In this document: positions 34,001-39,518 of the stretch, in pieces
How the letters are laid out: each line of letters opens with the position of its first letter
Position numbering within the stretch: position 1 is the stretch's first letter
Assembly: GCA_964036665.1 (NCBI GenBank)
Contig: OZ038527.1
Location: forward strand, 15,097,835 to 15,161,834
Length of the DNA: 64,000 bases
Direction: 5' to 3'
DNA from: Gordius sp. MW1
Lineage: Eukaryota; Nematomorpha; Gordioida; Gordea; Gordiidae
Translations under genes and position numbers: made by a program
The notes under the pieces: model-generated
The model's input: the letters and a program-made list of their open reading frames with translations, nothing else
What the model was told of the DNA's origin: nothing
Databases searched by the model: none

Positions 34001-36590
34001 GAATGGAAATCGTTAAATCCAACACGATTTCCATACACGGATCAATGCCATCCGTTTAGTTATAGCGCGTTTTTATATTTTTTTAGTCGTGAATGTAATT
34101 TTTTGAATACTATTTAATAAAGACTTCTTCACTTATGCTGGTTAAAAATAAATGCACTTAATATACGCAAATATAAAAGGTGTAATATTTCAGGTTTTCC
34201 TTTTAAATGTTGATCTATAACGTCTCAAAAAATCATAATTCTAAAATATTTAGTTTAGTAGATTAAACACTTATAGACGAGATTATTCAACTAAAATTTA
34301 TTTAAAAACATCGGAGAATTGCCTATATAATTTGTTTTAATTAGGGCATAGGAGTACAGGGATACCTTTGTACCTCTCCATAATCATTTTTCCCACTCAA
34401 AAACAACTTTTTAGATCATTTCAAATATGTCGTTAAATCTTTTTCCTAGGGTCTACTATCAGAAAAATATTTTTTATGTAATTTTTTTAAGTCTAAATTC
34501 ATGATGCATACCATTCAAAGTTCGTAAGGAAACAAAATTGCCGCTCTCAAACTCATTAACATGCTTAAAATTAATATTTGCTAAAACTTAGCTAATAATG
34601 ACGATTGGAAACTGTTTGAAAATAGGAGGGGAAATTTGTATCTTCGTAATTATTTTGATATTAACAATAAAAAAAATTTAAAAAGAAAAAACTTTTTGAG
34701 GCGAAAAATATTTAATTTATATGAACTAAAAAAATTAGGCACTTTGTAATTTTAAATTTCGAAATTAACCTATGGCTATGGTTAGATTTATATATATATA
34801 AAAAAGTGCAAGAAAGAGATGTTTAAAAAAATTATTTTTTCTTTGTTTTTAGTTGCCAAAATATTTGATAAATTAAAATATAGTGAAAACACTGAACGCT
34901 CATACTTTTGTAAATTTTCCGGCATTTTTAAAATTTTGGCGGTCTTTGTTAATTTACATTCAATATTGTGGATATTAAACCTTATGAAAAAGATGAAAAA
35001 ATATATTCGTCTTTCATCAAGCATGTTTTATTTTTTTATAATTACTTTTAACACTCATAAATAAAAATTACTTCCCCAATCGATTTCTCGTATAGACTTT
35101 TATTTTAGGAAGAAAAGCAAGCATAAAAAGCAACAAGTCGATTAGACTCCCAATTATTGCCTATAGTTGAATGTAAATTAATAAAGCCTTGGAGAACCTA
35201 CAAAATGAATTAAAAGACTCGAAAAGGCGAATTGGAAAATTGCAAATATGTACTAAGAAAAAGAAAGGTTTGCAAAAAACATAGATTAATAAATGCAATA
35301 ATCTTAAGGCAATTATAAACAAAGTAAAGGATAAAAAAAATGTTTCTCAAGGGCAATTTTAATTGTAAAATCATTCAAGTATTAAGGCTGAGTTTCAGCG
35401 AATGGTAAATTCAAGCAAAAATGAATGCTAAATTTTAAGGGAGAAAAGGGAGTTTCTTGTGACAAAATAGTACCAACAAGACTAAGTGTTCATTGTTTGT
35501 TTATACAACCAACAATACTGGATAGGTAAAACGATGGGCTATATGAAAAGTGGAATATTTAGCGTAATGCTAAGATGATGTTAGGGGTAGGCGATAATGT
35601 AAACAACAAAAGAATGAAATAAGGATTAATAAGTGTAACATCTCAAAAAACAATCATAACAAAAGATCAAGATGATAGGGTCATGTGAAAAAATTATATG
35701 ATAGTTAATTAGGCAAGAAAATGTAGATACATGAAAGTCAAAACTAACTTATGCAAACCCACAAAAATCATAATCTAAAATTACCTTTATAATTAATAAT
35801 TTAATGTGTAAAAAGGGATTTAATTGAATTTTAATATTGAAAGCCTAAACTTTAGCATATGCAAGAAACAATCATGGACAAAATATCATTAAGATTAACT
35901 AAAAATAATTTACAAATACATTACTTATATTTGATTTTATCCACATAAACAAAGCTCTTATGTATAAAAGTTACTATACCAAAATTATATAGATATTTGT
36001 TTGCTTTGAAAAATTAAAATCAAATTTTTAGCCTCATTTGTCTTTCAATCTTAAATATAACATAGTTGACAAAAATATGTCCCTAATTACATACAAAAAT
36101 ATAAATTCCCTAACTTATAACTAATTAAGCATTTTGGCAATATACTGTTGATAAACAGGAAGCAAAAAATTAATTACTTACAGTGTGGTGGAGGTTTCAT
36201 AATCCTCAAAATTGCTTAAAGGAATCAGAACTTGGCCAATAAATTCATTAGGACTATATTTGGTATGATGGCAAACATTAAGTATCAGGTTGGATCTTTT
36301 TGATGGAATTTTTCTAAACATTTAAATTTAGCACTGATAATCATACAGATCACAATCCTCGTTCCACTCAGGCATGTTTGATTTCTCTTTAATAGAAGTT
36401 TGGAAGGTATCATTGCCTAGCTGAATAGCCACAAATGGATTATTGTAACCTTGATTTTATATTTATGCACGTGATTGTAATTTACCATTTTTTCCTTTAA
36501 TTTTCTTAATATTAGCTGCTAATACTATAAAAATATTATAATTTAGATGAGAAATTTACTCGTAACATGAACATGGGTTGGCGCATTCAT
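954..36590 (-). CDS. Rab11fip: Class I Rab11 family-interacting protein (Rip11/FIP2-like), 10 exons
   Basis: Join on the minus strand: 36590-36560, 36524-36486, 36449-36347, 36313-36182, 31295-31123, 30414-30299, 26282-26159, 26112-25987, 2967-2612, 1088-954. This gives 1335 nt, or 444 residues plus stop. All intron phases match and all introns are GT-AG. Residues 1 to about 110 form a C2 domain ([42 protein letters not shown]), followed by the family-typical [10 protein letters not shown] and [11 protein letters not shown] blocks. The middle is polar. The last 45 residues hold the Rab11-binding coiled coil with the hallmark ELEQYID and PNLL. Known family role: class I FIPs bind Rab11 and Rab25 on recycling endosomes, use the C2 domain to reach phospholipid membranes, and couple to motors. 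Length is close to FIP2 (about 510). Extra cassette exons in the 23-kb intron cannot be excluded. Confidence 0.9.
1089..2611 (-). other. Rab11-FIP intron 9
   Basis: AT-rich, with no open frame supported on either strand and no recognisable repeat family. Bounded by GTAACA and tttag. Confidence 0.6.
2612..2967 (-). CDS. Rab11fip: Rab11-FIP exon 9
   Basis: The largest exon, with 118 codons. It enters after tattttgtag in phase 1, exactly matching exon 8, and leaves in phase 0 at GTAACA. The sequence is polar and ends [13 protein letters not shown], which would form the beginning of the C-terminal helix. It has no start codon of its own, so it is an internal exon rather than a separate gene. Confidence 0.78.
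3385..4215 (+). mobile_element. Non-autonomous Helitron with tandemly repeated 5' end
   Basis: The 5' end resembles animal Helitrons: an AT-rich start, aaagtgtatgtatg, then aaattctgaaactac and cccgattcgcgc. The 3' end has a short hairpin (ccaaagc-aac-gcttgg) followed by gccgggcacagCTAA and then T, matching the Helitron CTRR-T rule. The terminal TC is not preserved. The 5' block is repeated with a period of about 120 bp (about 3428-3545 and 3546-3660). There is no coding capacity. It lies in intron 8 of the FIP gene. Confidence 0.7.
3428..3660 (+). repeat. Tandem duplication of the Helitron 5' block
   Basis: Two diverged copies of ggctaaattctgaaactac...cccgattcgcgc...cagggcgg.caggggta lie one after the other, about 120 bp each. 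Confidence 0.7.
4400..4530. repeat. Short region rich in GAACTAGTTC motifs
   Basis: Palindromic gaactagttca motifs and half motifs (tgaact, aagttca) recur several times across about 130 bp. It is probably a remnant of a small repeat. No terminal repeats could be fixed. Confidence 0.3.
4813..5915 (+). repeat. Hairpin-satellite element, copy 1
   Basis: Starts with gctatgcaattatgggctcg and a ccgtccgtcc run. Irregular units of roughly 120-230 bp follow, each with a CCAATG-spacer-CATTGG hairpin (for example ccaatgaaaaaaatgaccattgg) after ttggccgtccgctggctactga. Some units carry a block with gggttcgaatcccggagag, which contains a perfect RNA polymerase III B-box core (GGTTCGAATCC). The short open frames here are by-products of the repeat. 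No closing terminal repeat is seen. Confidence 0.65.
6299..6320. repeat. Perfect GC-rich palindrome
   Basis: gggcgcgcta-ga-tagcgcgccc is a perfect 10-bp stem with a 2-base loop in otherwise AT-rich DNA. Just downstream (6372-6412) a second pair, cacacccacact and agtgtgggtgtg, can form a 12-bp stem. Both probably belong to an unclassified repeat; related CACACCCAC and GGCGCGCC motifs recur at 7140-7410. Confidence 0.6.
6677..7133. mobile_element. hAT-like MITE with long poly(G) tract
   Basis: Ends CAGGGGCGTACGCAGG and, inverted, CAGTGGCGTAAATGAGG fit the CAG.GGCGTA ends of hAT-type MITEs. A run of about 21 G follows the left end. A clear 8-bp target duplication is not visible, so the ends have decayed or the call is partly wrong. 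Confidence 0.5.
7780..7922. mobile_element. hAT-like MITE remnant
   Basis: Left end atgggactagccaagg and right end cagctacgcccatg are degenerate versions of the CATGGGCGTAGCCAGG terminal repeat. The interior (gaggagcggctgccc, cccctcccta) matches the better preserved copy at 29174-29416. Confidence 0.55.
7940..8160 (+). repeat. Hairpin-satellite fragment, copy 2
   Basis: One unit of the same family as 4813-5915: ttaggttaacattgataatg, accctatgccctc, then gggttcgaatcccggcgag with the B-box core and a second degenerate copy (ggttcgatatccgg). It lacks the family ends. Confidence 0.6.
8444..8745 (+). repeat. Hairpin-satellite element, copy 3 (short deletion form)
   Basis: Has the family's left terminus (atgcaatttatgggctcg, then ccgtccgtccgtcc), one ggttcgaatcccgg block, and the right terminus gcccgtaaattgcatagcaa, the inverse of the left. 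A shared C/T-rich flank ends at gggccgaaggcctgag. The same right half recurs at 47005-47215, so this copy defines the element ends without the internal satellite. Confidence 0.65.
8869..8979 (-). CDS. Possible unassigned exon
   Basis: An open 37-codon stretch ([28 protein letters not shown]) runs from an acceptor-like ataatag to a donor-like GTATTA, phase 0 at both ends. The amino acid composition looks like real protein. It does not fit the phase-1 junction of the Rab11-FIP intron it lies in, so it is either chance, part of another gene, or joined through a further exon I did not find. Confidence 0.2.
9140..11278. other. AT-rich intronic stretch without recognised features
   Basis: Part of FIP intron 8. 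Very AT-rich, with stops in all frames and no repeat family in common with the rest of the window that I could see. The expected 3' hairpin and CTRR end of the minus-strand Helitron next door was not found here. Confidence 0.5.
11333..13040 (-). pseudogene. Helitron PIF1-like helicase region, frameshifted
   Basis: Walker A ([14 protein letters not shown]) is at about 12551-12590, followed by [20 protein letters not shown] and Walker [20 protein letters not shown] at about 12310-12360. The C-terminal helicase part has [20 protein letters not shown] and [20 protein letters not shown] at about 11390-11530. The frame changes near 12540, 12160 and 11750. The order and motifs are those of SF1B PIF1/RRM3 helicases in the Helitron branch. 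Confidence 0.85.
13151..14425 (-). pseudogene. Helitron Rep (HUH/Y2 nuclease) region, frameshifted
   Basis: From the right: [16 protein letters not shown], then [10 protein letters not shown] and [16 protein letters not shown], then [20 protein letters not shown], all Helitron_like_N signatures. The metal-binding HUH motif appears as [11 protein letters not shown] at about 13938-13965. The paired catalytic tyrosines appear as [10 protein letters not shown] at about 13515-13545. Frame changes separate these blocks, and [13 protein letters not shown] begins the longest intact piece (13783-13151). Motifs are preserved but the reading frame is not. Confidence 0.85.
14404..16603 (+). pseudogene. 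Helitron Rep C-part and PIF1 helicase, frameshifted (H2)
   Basis: Blocks in order: [38 protein letters not shown] (14425-14770), [15 protein letters not shown] (about 15055), Walker [11 protein letters not shown] (about 15310-15345), [17 protein letters not shown], Walker [19 protein letters not shown] (15548-15605), [13 protein letters not shown] (15660), and [10 protein letters not shown] with [13 protein letters not shown] (16235-16350). Homopolymer runs of C at about 14487-14505 and of G at about 15643-15652 fall at two of the frame changes. Protein divergence from H1 shows these are separate copies rather than a recent duplication. Confidence 0.82.
14404..17429 (+). mobile_element. Decayed autonomous Helitron, copy H2, 5'-truncated
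   Basis: The plus-strand coding remnant begins abruptly at [12 protein letters not shown] (14410), corresponding to the middle of the Rep region. It runs through the helicase to about 16600. The 3' end has a hairpin remnant (ggcaaaacaacgtttgtc), then gggcttaaTTAG and T at 17426-17430, a one-base decay of CTAG-T. Its last portion (16880-17429, with about 300 bp extra inside) matches the 3' end of the non-autonomous element at 53808-55238. Confidence 0.8.
17430..19020. other. AT-rich intronic stretch
   Basis: No gene or recognised mobile element, apart from a small GC-richer patch at about 18028-18090 (accccaccagcataagctcc, cgggcccgctgg) that looks like a repeat fragment. Part of FIP intron 8. 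Confidence 0.5.
19021..19459 (+). repeat. Left direct repeat flanking the RT palindrome
   Basis: About 435 bp starting tgatttgaaaaaggggga and ending ctccagatacgata, repeated in the same orientation at 23474-23893 with scattered substitutions and small indels. It begins with TG like an LTR but ends in TA. No primer-binding site or target duplication was found. It carries a 14-G-type tract (about 19397-19412). Confidence 0.75.
20152..21619 (+). pseudogene. Reverse transcriptase-RNase H, left arm copy
   Basis: The frame is open from 20152 (no ATG until about 20359) and encodes [45 protein letters not shown] and the catalytic box [10 protein letters not shown] 5-bp deletion near 20788 shifts the frame, after which RNase H follows: [19 protein letters not shown] and the closing [10 protein letters not shown] plus RNase H with no integrase is reminiscent of DIRS-type elements, but no tyrosine recombinase is present, so the clade is unassigned. 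Confidence 0.8.
20349..21896 (+). repeat. Left arm of 1.5-kb inverted repeat
   Basis: Inverse of 21955-23472, near-identical apart from substitutions, a 5-bp deletion, and a 12-bp insertion (about 21836-21848) in this arm. The spacer is only 58 bp. It contains the RT-RNase H frame and a 3' tail ending in a 28-nt hairpin. Confidence 0.85.
21860..21990. repeat. Twin hairpins at the palindrome centre
   Basis: agggagaacctc-taac-gaggttctccct (21860-21887) is a perfect 12-bp stem. Its mirror copy at 21963-21990 has one mismatch. They lie at the inner end of each palindrome arm, with 58-75 bp between them, so each arm's 3' tail finishes in a stem-loop. Confidence 0.85.
21955..23472 (-). repeat. Right arm of 1.5-kb inverted repeat
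   Basis: Inverse of 20349-21896. The outer end is the purine tract gggggagggg, which is simply the complement of the RT coding sequence, and it abuts the right direct repeat with a single base between. Confidence 0.85.
22144..23472 (-). pseudogene. Reverse transcriptase-RNase H, right arm copy
   Basis: Nearly intact counterpart of the left copy. The frame runs without a break from [15 protein letters not shown] through [68 protein letters not shown] and NMADLPSR. A net 4-base deletion near 23392 puts the upstream RT segment in another frame. All metal-binding aspartates of RT (YLDD) and the D-E-D of RNase H are visible. The apparent N-terminal 60 residues of the longest frame are out-of-frame sequence and not protein. 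Confidence 0.8.
23474..23893 (+). repeat. Right direct repeat flanking the RT palindrome
   Basis: Same orientation as 19021-19459, ending ctccggataggata. Relative to its neighbouring RT arm it is in the opposite sense from the left repeat, so the whole unit is not a simple inverted pair of complete elements. Confidence 0.75.
23894..25986. other. AT-rich intronic stretch with a MITE end and a CxxC frame
   Basis: At 24328-24420 there is a hAT-like MITE left end (catgggcgtagctagc, gaggggggcaataaagat, ggaggggcaaaatgatcat) with no matching right end. A plus-strand frame at 25305-25571 has two CxxC pairs ([19 protein letters not shown]) but no ATG start and no recognised family. Otherwise nothing is seen. 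Confidence 0.45.
25987..26112 (-). CDS. Rab11fip: Rab11-FIP exon 8
   Basis: 41 codons of polar, threonine- and proline-containing sequence ([20 protein letters not shown]). Acceptor atgcctacag, donor GTAAATTG, phase 1 at both ends. The next intron in the gene is 23 kb. Confidence 0.72.
26159..26282 (-). CDS. Rab11fip: Rab11-FIP exon 7
   Basis: Acidic 41-codon exon ([13 protein letters not shown], then [16 protein letters not shown]), entering in phase 0 after ttcactag and leaving in phase 1 at GTATAT. A 46-nt intron separates it from exon 8. Confidence 0.75.
26283..27370. other. Part of FIP intron 6, no gene seen
   Basis: AT-rich, with no coding frame or shared repeat recognised. Confidence 0.5.
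27379..28900 (-). mobile_element. RTE-type LINE copy lacking its reverse transcriptase
   Basis: The minus strand reads an APE-type endonuclease ([39 protein letters not shown], then further EN sequence with [20 protein letters not shown]). It then passes directly into the LINE C-terminal tail ([45 protein letters not shown]). The whole RT domain that should lie between them is missing, joined near 27828. A gap of C residues at about 28218 breaks the EN frame. The 5' part (to about 28900) includes tacagccggatgcccttcc, typical of such elements. Confidence 0.8.
27827..28610 (-). pseudogene. LINE APE-type endonuclease, frameshifted
   Basis: Two pieces in different frames (28610-28176 and 28120-27827) make up most of an APE-like nuclease. 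The catalytic glutamate of QETRW is visible, as is HRL near the C-terminus. The function in intact elements is target-site nicking for reverse transcription. Confidence 0.75.
29174..29416. mobile_element. hAT-like MITE with 8-bp target duplication
   Basis: Left end CATGGGCGTAGCCAG, right end a degenerate inverse (ggctagcctatgggc). Flanked by catgcacc (29166-29173) and catgcacg (29417-29424), a 7/8 target duplication. Contains gaggggcggctgcctccccc and a C15-type tract near the right end. Lies in FIP intron 6. Confidence 0.75.
29703..30172. mobile_element. hAT-like MITE, second family, perfect 8-bp target duplication
   Basis: Terminal inverted repeats CATAGACTAAATAGACTGCT and its inverse AGCAGTCTATTAGTCTATG, flanked on both sides by TTTAGAAC (29695-29702 and 30173-30180). 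It is 470 bp, non-coding, and in FIP intron 6. Confidence 0.85.
30299..30414 (-). CDS. Rab11fip: Rab11-FIP exon 6
   Basis: Acceptor atgtttctcag, donor GTAAATAT. The exon has 38 codons of polar, serine-rich sequence ([18 protein letters not shown]), typical of the disordered middle of class I FIPs. Phases 1 in and 0 out fit both neighbours. Identity rests on splice signals and phase rather than conserved motifs. Confidence 0.75.
31123..31295 (-). CDS. Rab11fip: Rab11-FIP exon 5 (post-C2 block)
   Basis: Starts after a clear acceptor (tattcgtacag) and encodes [21 protein letters not shown] and SMLDL. These align with the WYkLkSKpGK..RGElev.i.F...SMfDL block that follows C2 in FIP1, FIP2 and FIP5. 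This is the single most diagnostic exon together with exon 10. The donor is GTATAA, phase 1. Confidence 0.9.
31938..32026 (+). repeat. Left inverted repeat of the LINE
   Basis: About 89 bp, inverse of 34002-34090 with only one or two differences. Contains a second small mirror: ggaaatcgt...acgatttcc. Confidence 0.8.
31969..33060 (-). pseudogene. C-terminal region with zinc knuckle and restriction-like endonuclease
   Basis: Continues the RT protein: [20 protein letters not shown], then a polyproline made by an 18-G-type run (about 32875-32895), then [18 protein letters not shown] (a CCHC motif). In a second frame comes [11 protein letters not shown] followed by [10 protein letters not shown], the PD-(D/E)xK-like block (RPDG....WD.T.VD) of this LINE family, and [20 protein letters not shown]. 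One frameshift lies at about 32390. Known role: such C-terminal nucleases nick the target before reverse transcription. Confidence 0.75.
33065..33990 (-). pseudogene. Non-LTR reverse transcriptase domain
   Basis: Starts in [20 protein letters not shown], then [65 protein letters not shown], the catalytic [13 protein letters not shown] and [10 protein letters not shown]. These are fingers, palm and thumb motifs in the correct order with all three catalytic aspartates. The frame then shifts near 33085. The 5' part of the element is absent. Confidence 0.85.
34002..34090 (-). repeat. Right inverted repeat of the LINE
   Basis: Inverse of 31938-32026. It sits immediately upstream of the RT coding remnant. 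Confidence 0.8.
34091..36181. other. Remainder of FIP intron 5
   Basis: AT-rich, no gene or shared repeat recognised on either strand. Confidence 0.5.
36182..36313 (-). CDS. Rab11fip: Rab11-FIP exon 4 (C2 end)
   Basis: Encodes the last C2 strands, including [20 protein letters not shown] and IPLSNFEDY. The upstream intron is 33 nt. The donor GTAAGTAA is a near-perfect consensus, phase 2. The downstream intron is 4.9 kb and carries a LINE. Confidence 0.88.
36347..36449 (-). CDS. Rab11fip: Rab11-FIP exon 3 (C2 core)
   Basis: Encodes the C2 core [20 protein letters not shown] followed by PEWNEDCD, matching the DPYV.iqlG, kTSvkek and PvWnEe blocks of FIP C2 domains. It enters in phase 1 after an unusually purine-rich acceptor (aaatcaag) and leaves in phase 2 at GTATGA. 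Confidence 0.85.
36486..36524 (-). CDS. Rab11fip: Rab11-FIP exon 2 (39-nt exon)
   Basis: This 39-nt exon encodes [12 protein letters not shown], the second part of the C2 first strand and loop. The acceptor is tttttatag and the donor GTAAAT, phase 1 at both ends. It is separated from its neighbours by introns of 35 and 36 nt. Confidence 0.75.
36560..36590 (-). CDS. Rab11fip: Rab11-FIP exon 1 (start codon)
   Basis: The ATG is at 36590-36588. Ten codons ([10 protein letters not shown]) plus one base match the first strand of FIP C2 domains, which begin similarly to WSPTHVQVTV. The donor is GTAAAT, phase 1. A repeat element begins 63 bp upstream, so little ancestral 5' sequence remains. Confidence 0.8.
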
Positions 36591-36653
36591 TACACTAAAA
36601 TCATATGGTCACGAAATTCTTCGAGCATACTAAGCCTACACTGAAATTTTAGA

Positions 36654-37695
36654 GAACTGCACGGGTTACCCGAACCCGACCGGTTTTAAAATTTTGAATG
36701 TCTTTGGGACGAATTCGGGTTGAAAATTTTAATATGCTTTTGGGTCGGGTAATTTTAATATGCTTTAGGGTCGGGTTAGATTTAAAGTGTCGGGTCAAAA
36801 GTTATAAATCTTAGGTTGCAAAATACCCAGGACATATCTTTCAAATGAATGCTATTTTGTATAATAATTTTTAATTAATATCGATATGTATAATTGAAGA
36901 TCATTCATTCAGTTAATTAAGTTCCTTTTGTTTTTTTAAACAGGATTGTTTTGATCAGGACGCAAATTTCAATTTGACTCGTGAAAGGTAAAATATTTCA
37001 ACAAAATAATATTTTTATTTTTATAGTGTGAAGTGTAAGTTTATTATTAATTTAATCTACATAAAAATATATTCTTAAAATAAATAATAGTAATTTTAAA
37101 TTTATTATAAATGATTCATTTGCAAAAATATGTATTTCAAATAAATGTGACCCGAGATTATAGATGATATTCTATTTATACATCTCTAAAATAAATCTTT
37201 CATAGAAATTTTGTCATCAAAATCTGTGGTTTCAATTAGTTTCATATATAGCACTTTAATTTTTCTATTAAATTTTAAACACCCTCATGGGCGTAGCCAG
37301 GATTGAAATTTGAGGGGCGCAATAATGATTAAGGGAAGGGTAAAATAAACATTTTTTTAAATTTCATATCATAATTTGATAAAATATCTACAATCTCTTG
37401 GATTAAGAGGAGGGCAACCGTCCGTTTTTGCCATTGGCTACGCCCATGCACACCGTAATTTTTCTTAATCTCGCGTTGGATATTAAATTTTAAAACGCGT
37501 TCGGGAGGGATTCGGTTAAAAAAATTTACACGCTTTCCGGTCGGGTCGGGTTCTGGTTGAAAATTTTAAAATGCTTTTGGGTGGGATCGGGTTCGGATTG
37601 AATAATTTAATATGCTTTCGGATCGGGTTTGGGTTGAAAATAAAAAAAAAATCGGGTCGGGTTCGTGTTTAAAAAAAGTAATTACGCAGTTCTCT
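36654..37695. mobile_element. Element with GGGTCGGGTT sub-repeats next to the FIP start codon
   Basis: Ends agaactgcacgggt and, inverted, agaactgcgtaatt. Flanked by ATTTTAGA on both sides (36646-36653 and 37696-37703). Both ends carry degenerate units of the type cgggtcgggttcgggttgaa and aattttaatatgcttt, about 35-40 bp each; they read acccgaacccgaccgg at the left tip. A hAT-like MITE is nested inside. No coding capacity. It begins 63 bp upstream of the Rab11-FIP ATG. Confidence 0.6.
37286..37448. mobile_element. hAT-like MITE nested in the GGGTCGGGTT element
   Basis: CATGGGCGTAGCCAGG at the left and its inverse ttggctacgcccatg at the right. Flanks aacaccct and cacaccgt agree at 6 of 8 bases as a decayed target duplication. 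The interior has gaggggcgcaataatgatta as in the other copies. Confidence 0.75.
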
Positions 37696-37703
37696 ATTTT
37701 AGA

Positions 37704-39514
37704 CTAATTCCCATATAGGACGTTAAGAAATTAACAAATGTAATTCTATTCAAAAAAGTTATTTTTCAATCTATACTAAGACATGCAACAGTGATTTAAT
37801 TAAAAAACTTGCAGGCATAAGGCAGCAATTTATTAATAGGAAAAGTATCGAGATGCCTAATAAAATATTCTTTTACGAACAGACGAATGATTGGTATTTT
37901 TATTTGATCCTACTGCCTTGTATTATGCATAATTTTTTAGCATTAAATTACAGTCTTGACTAGAAACATGCATGTCAAATTTACCTCCTATAGCCAATCG
38001 CTATTACACTTAAGCACCTATAATAGAACAGAGCTTAAATGGGGAAAAACAGTTATCTGACTCGATGAGATTAAATATTTAATTACCTATTTATAAGGTA
38101 TTTTAAGTTGAAGGAGTTTGACAACAAATAAAAAACTAATATAATCCTTACAAAATGCACGTGTAATCAGTGGCAGCTAGGGTGCGCCCAAGAGGGTCAA
38201 GGCTCCCCCAAGAGCGAATTCCTGGTTTCTTTAGCCCCCGTAAGAAAAAAATCTAACGCCTGGCCCCCAAACTAAAATTCTTAACTATATTTAAATTTTG
38301 TTATTAAAATTAATAACAATAATATATATATAAATTTTTGAATTAAACTGGCTGACTTTTTTTCAATTGGTTTAAACTAGTTTTTTACTTCTTTTCCTTA
38401 ACATGGAATACAATTATTTAGCTTCAGACAATAGCTTGGATTAAATAAATAAGACGTAATATTCTAAATTTATGAGTTATGTTCATTTATTACTTAGGCG
38501 AAGTCAGAAAGACTTTAAAAATCACAGTGTTATTAATCATTTATTTAAAATTAATTGTAAAATATCTAAAAGAATCTAGTGCACTGGTAATTCCAATTAA
38601 AGTCTTTTTAGCAAGCCTGAAAGTTGTTTTTGTAATCCCAACCGAGCCCCAACATCTTTTTTAAATTATGTTTTTATGGCAACTTGTAATATTAATTGCT
38701 AATTATAGATATAAATCTAGGATAAGTTAAAATGAATATATGATAATGATACTAAAGTTAATTATATATTTTTTGCTATTATAATTCGCTCACTTCTAAT
38801 TTGAAAATGTTAATTTTAAAGAATGAAATAAGATATTATGCATAATCGCTATTTGATATGTATTTTTATTTTAAACGTGAGAATAAAAATTTAAAATTAT
38901 TAGCAGAAAATAATTATTTATTAAGGACGTAGTATGAACACTATATTAATCTAAAATAGAGTTATGTTTATTTTAAAAAAATTACGTTTTACATGATTTA
39001 TTGGTTCAAGATTGTTTAGGGCAATGCTGGCTCGGGTTTGACCAGCTCATAAGGCCCGCCCGGAGGCCGATTATTTTTTATTTTTGTTCGAACCTTGCTC
39101 AAAATCTATCCGGGACCAGGCGACGCTCTATTGGACAAGATTGAAAAAAATTCCCATCTTTGATGTCTCTTTATTTGTAAAATCGAATAATTGACGTAAT
39201 GAACTTCTTTTAATTTTTTAGGGATGAATAGTTAAATATATATCAACTTCTATCCTTATAATTGACTTCACATTGTATTGCATTAGTTTTAATTAGATAA
39301 TTAAAGTTTTATTAAACTATAATATATAATTGAAATTCTAAGGGTCTCAGTTTCAAAGAGATTATAATTTTGTCACGGTTTTCCTATCTCGAAATGCTTA
39401 GACTTGAAAATAAATTTTTACAAAATAATTTTCCCTCCCAATATATTTGAATTATTATCTAAATGAAAAAAATTAAAATGGCAAACCATTTTCTATTTAA
39501 AACCTTATAAAATT
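37704..39514. other. AT-rich stretch with two repeat fragments
   Basis: Fragments only: a hAT-type end (cagtggcagctagggtgcg) at 38168-38290, and a GC-rich patch at 39015-39135 (gctggctcgggtttgaccag, cccgcccggaggccg) of the same kind as 43855-44300. No gene recognised. Confidence 0.4.
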
Positions 39515-39518
39515 TTAA

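Larger units (their letters stand above)
31938..34090 (-). mobile_element. Non-LTR retroelement framed by about 90-bp inverted repeats
   Basis: A minus-strand RT and C-terminal nuclease region of 2 kb lies between nearly perfect inverted repeats (31938-32026 and 34002-34090; cgctataactaaacggatgg in one, its inverse in the other). The left repeat includes the last roughly 19 codons of the protein and the 3' end. The right one places an inverted copy of that 3' end just in front of the truncated RT. It lies in FIP intron 5. No clear target duplication. Confidence 0.75.
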
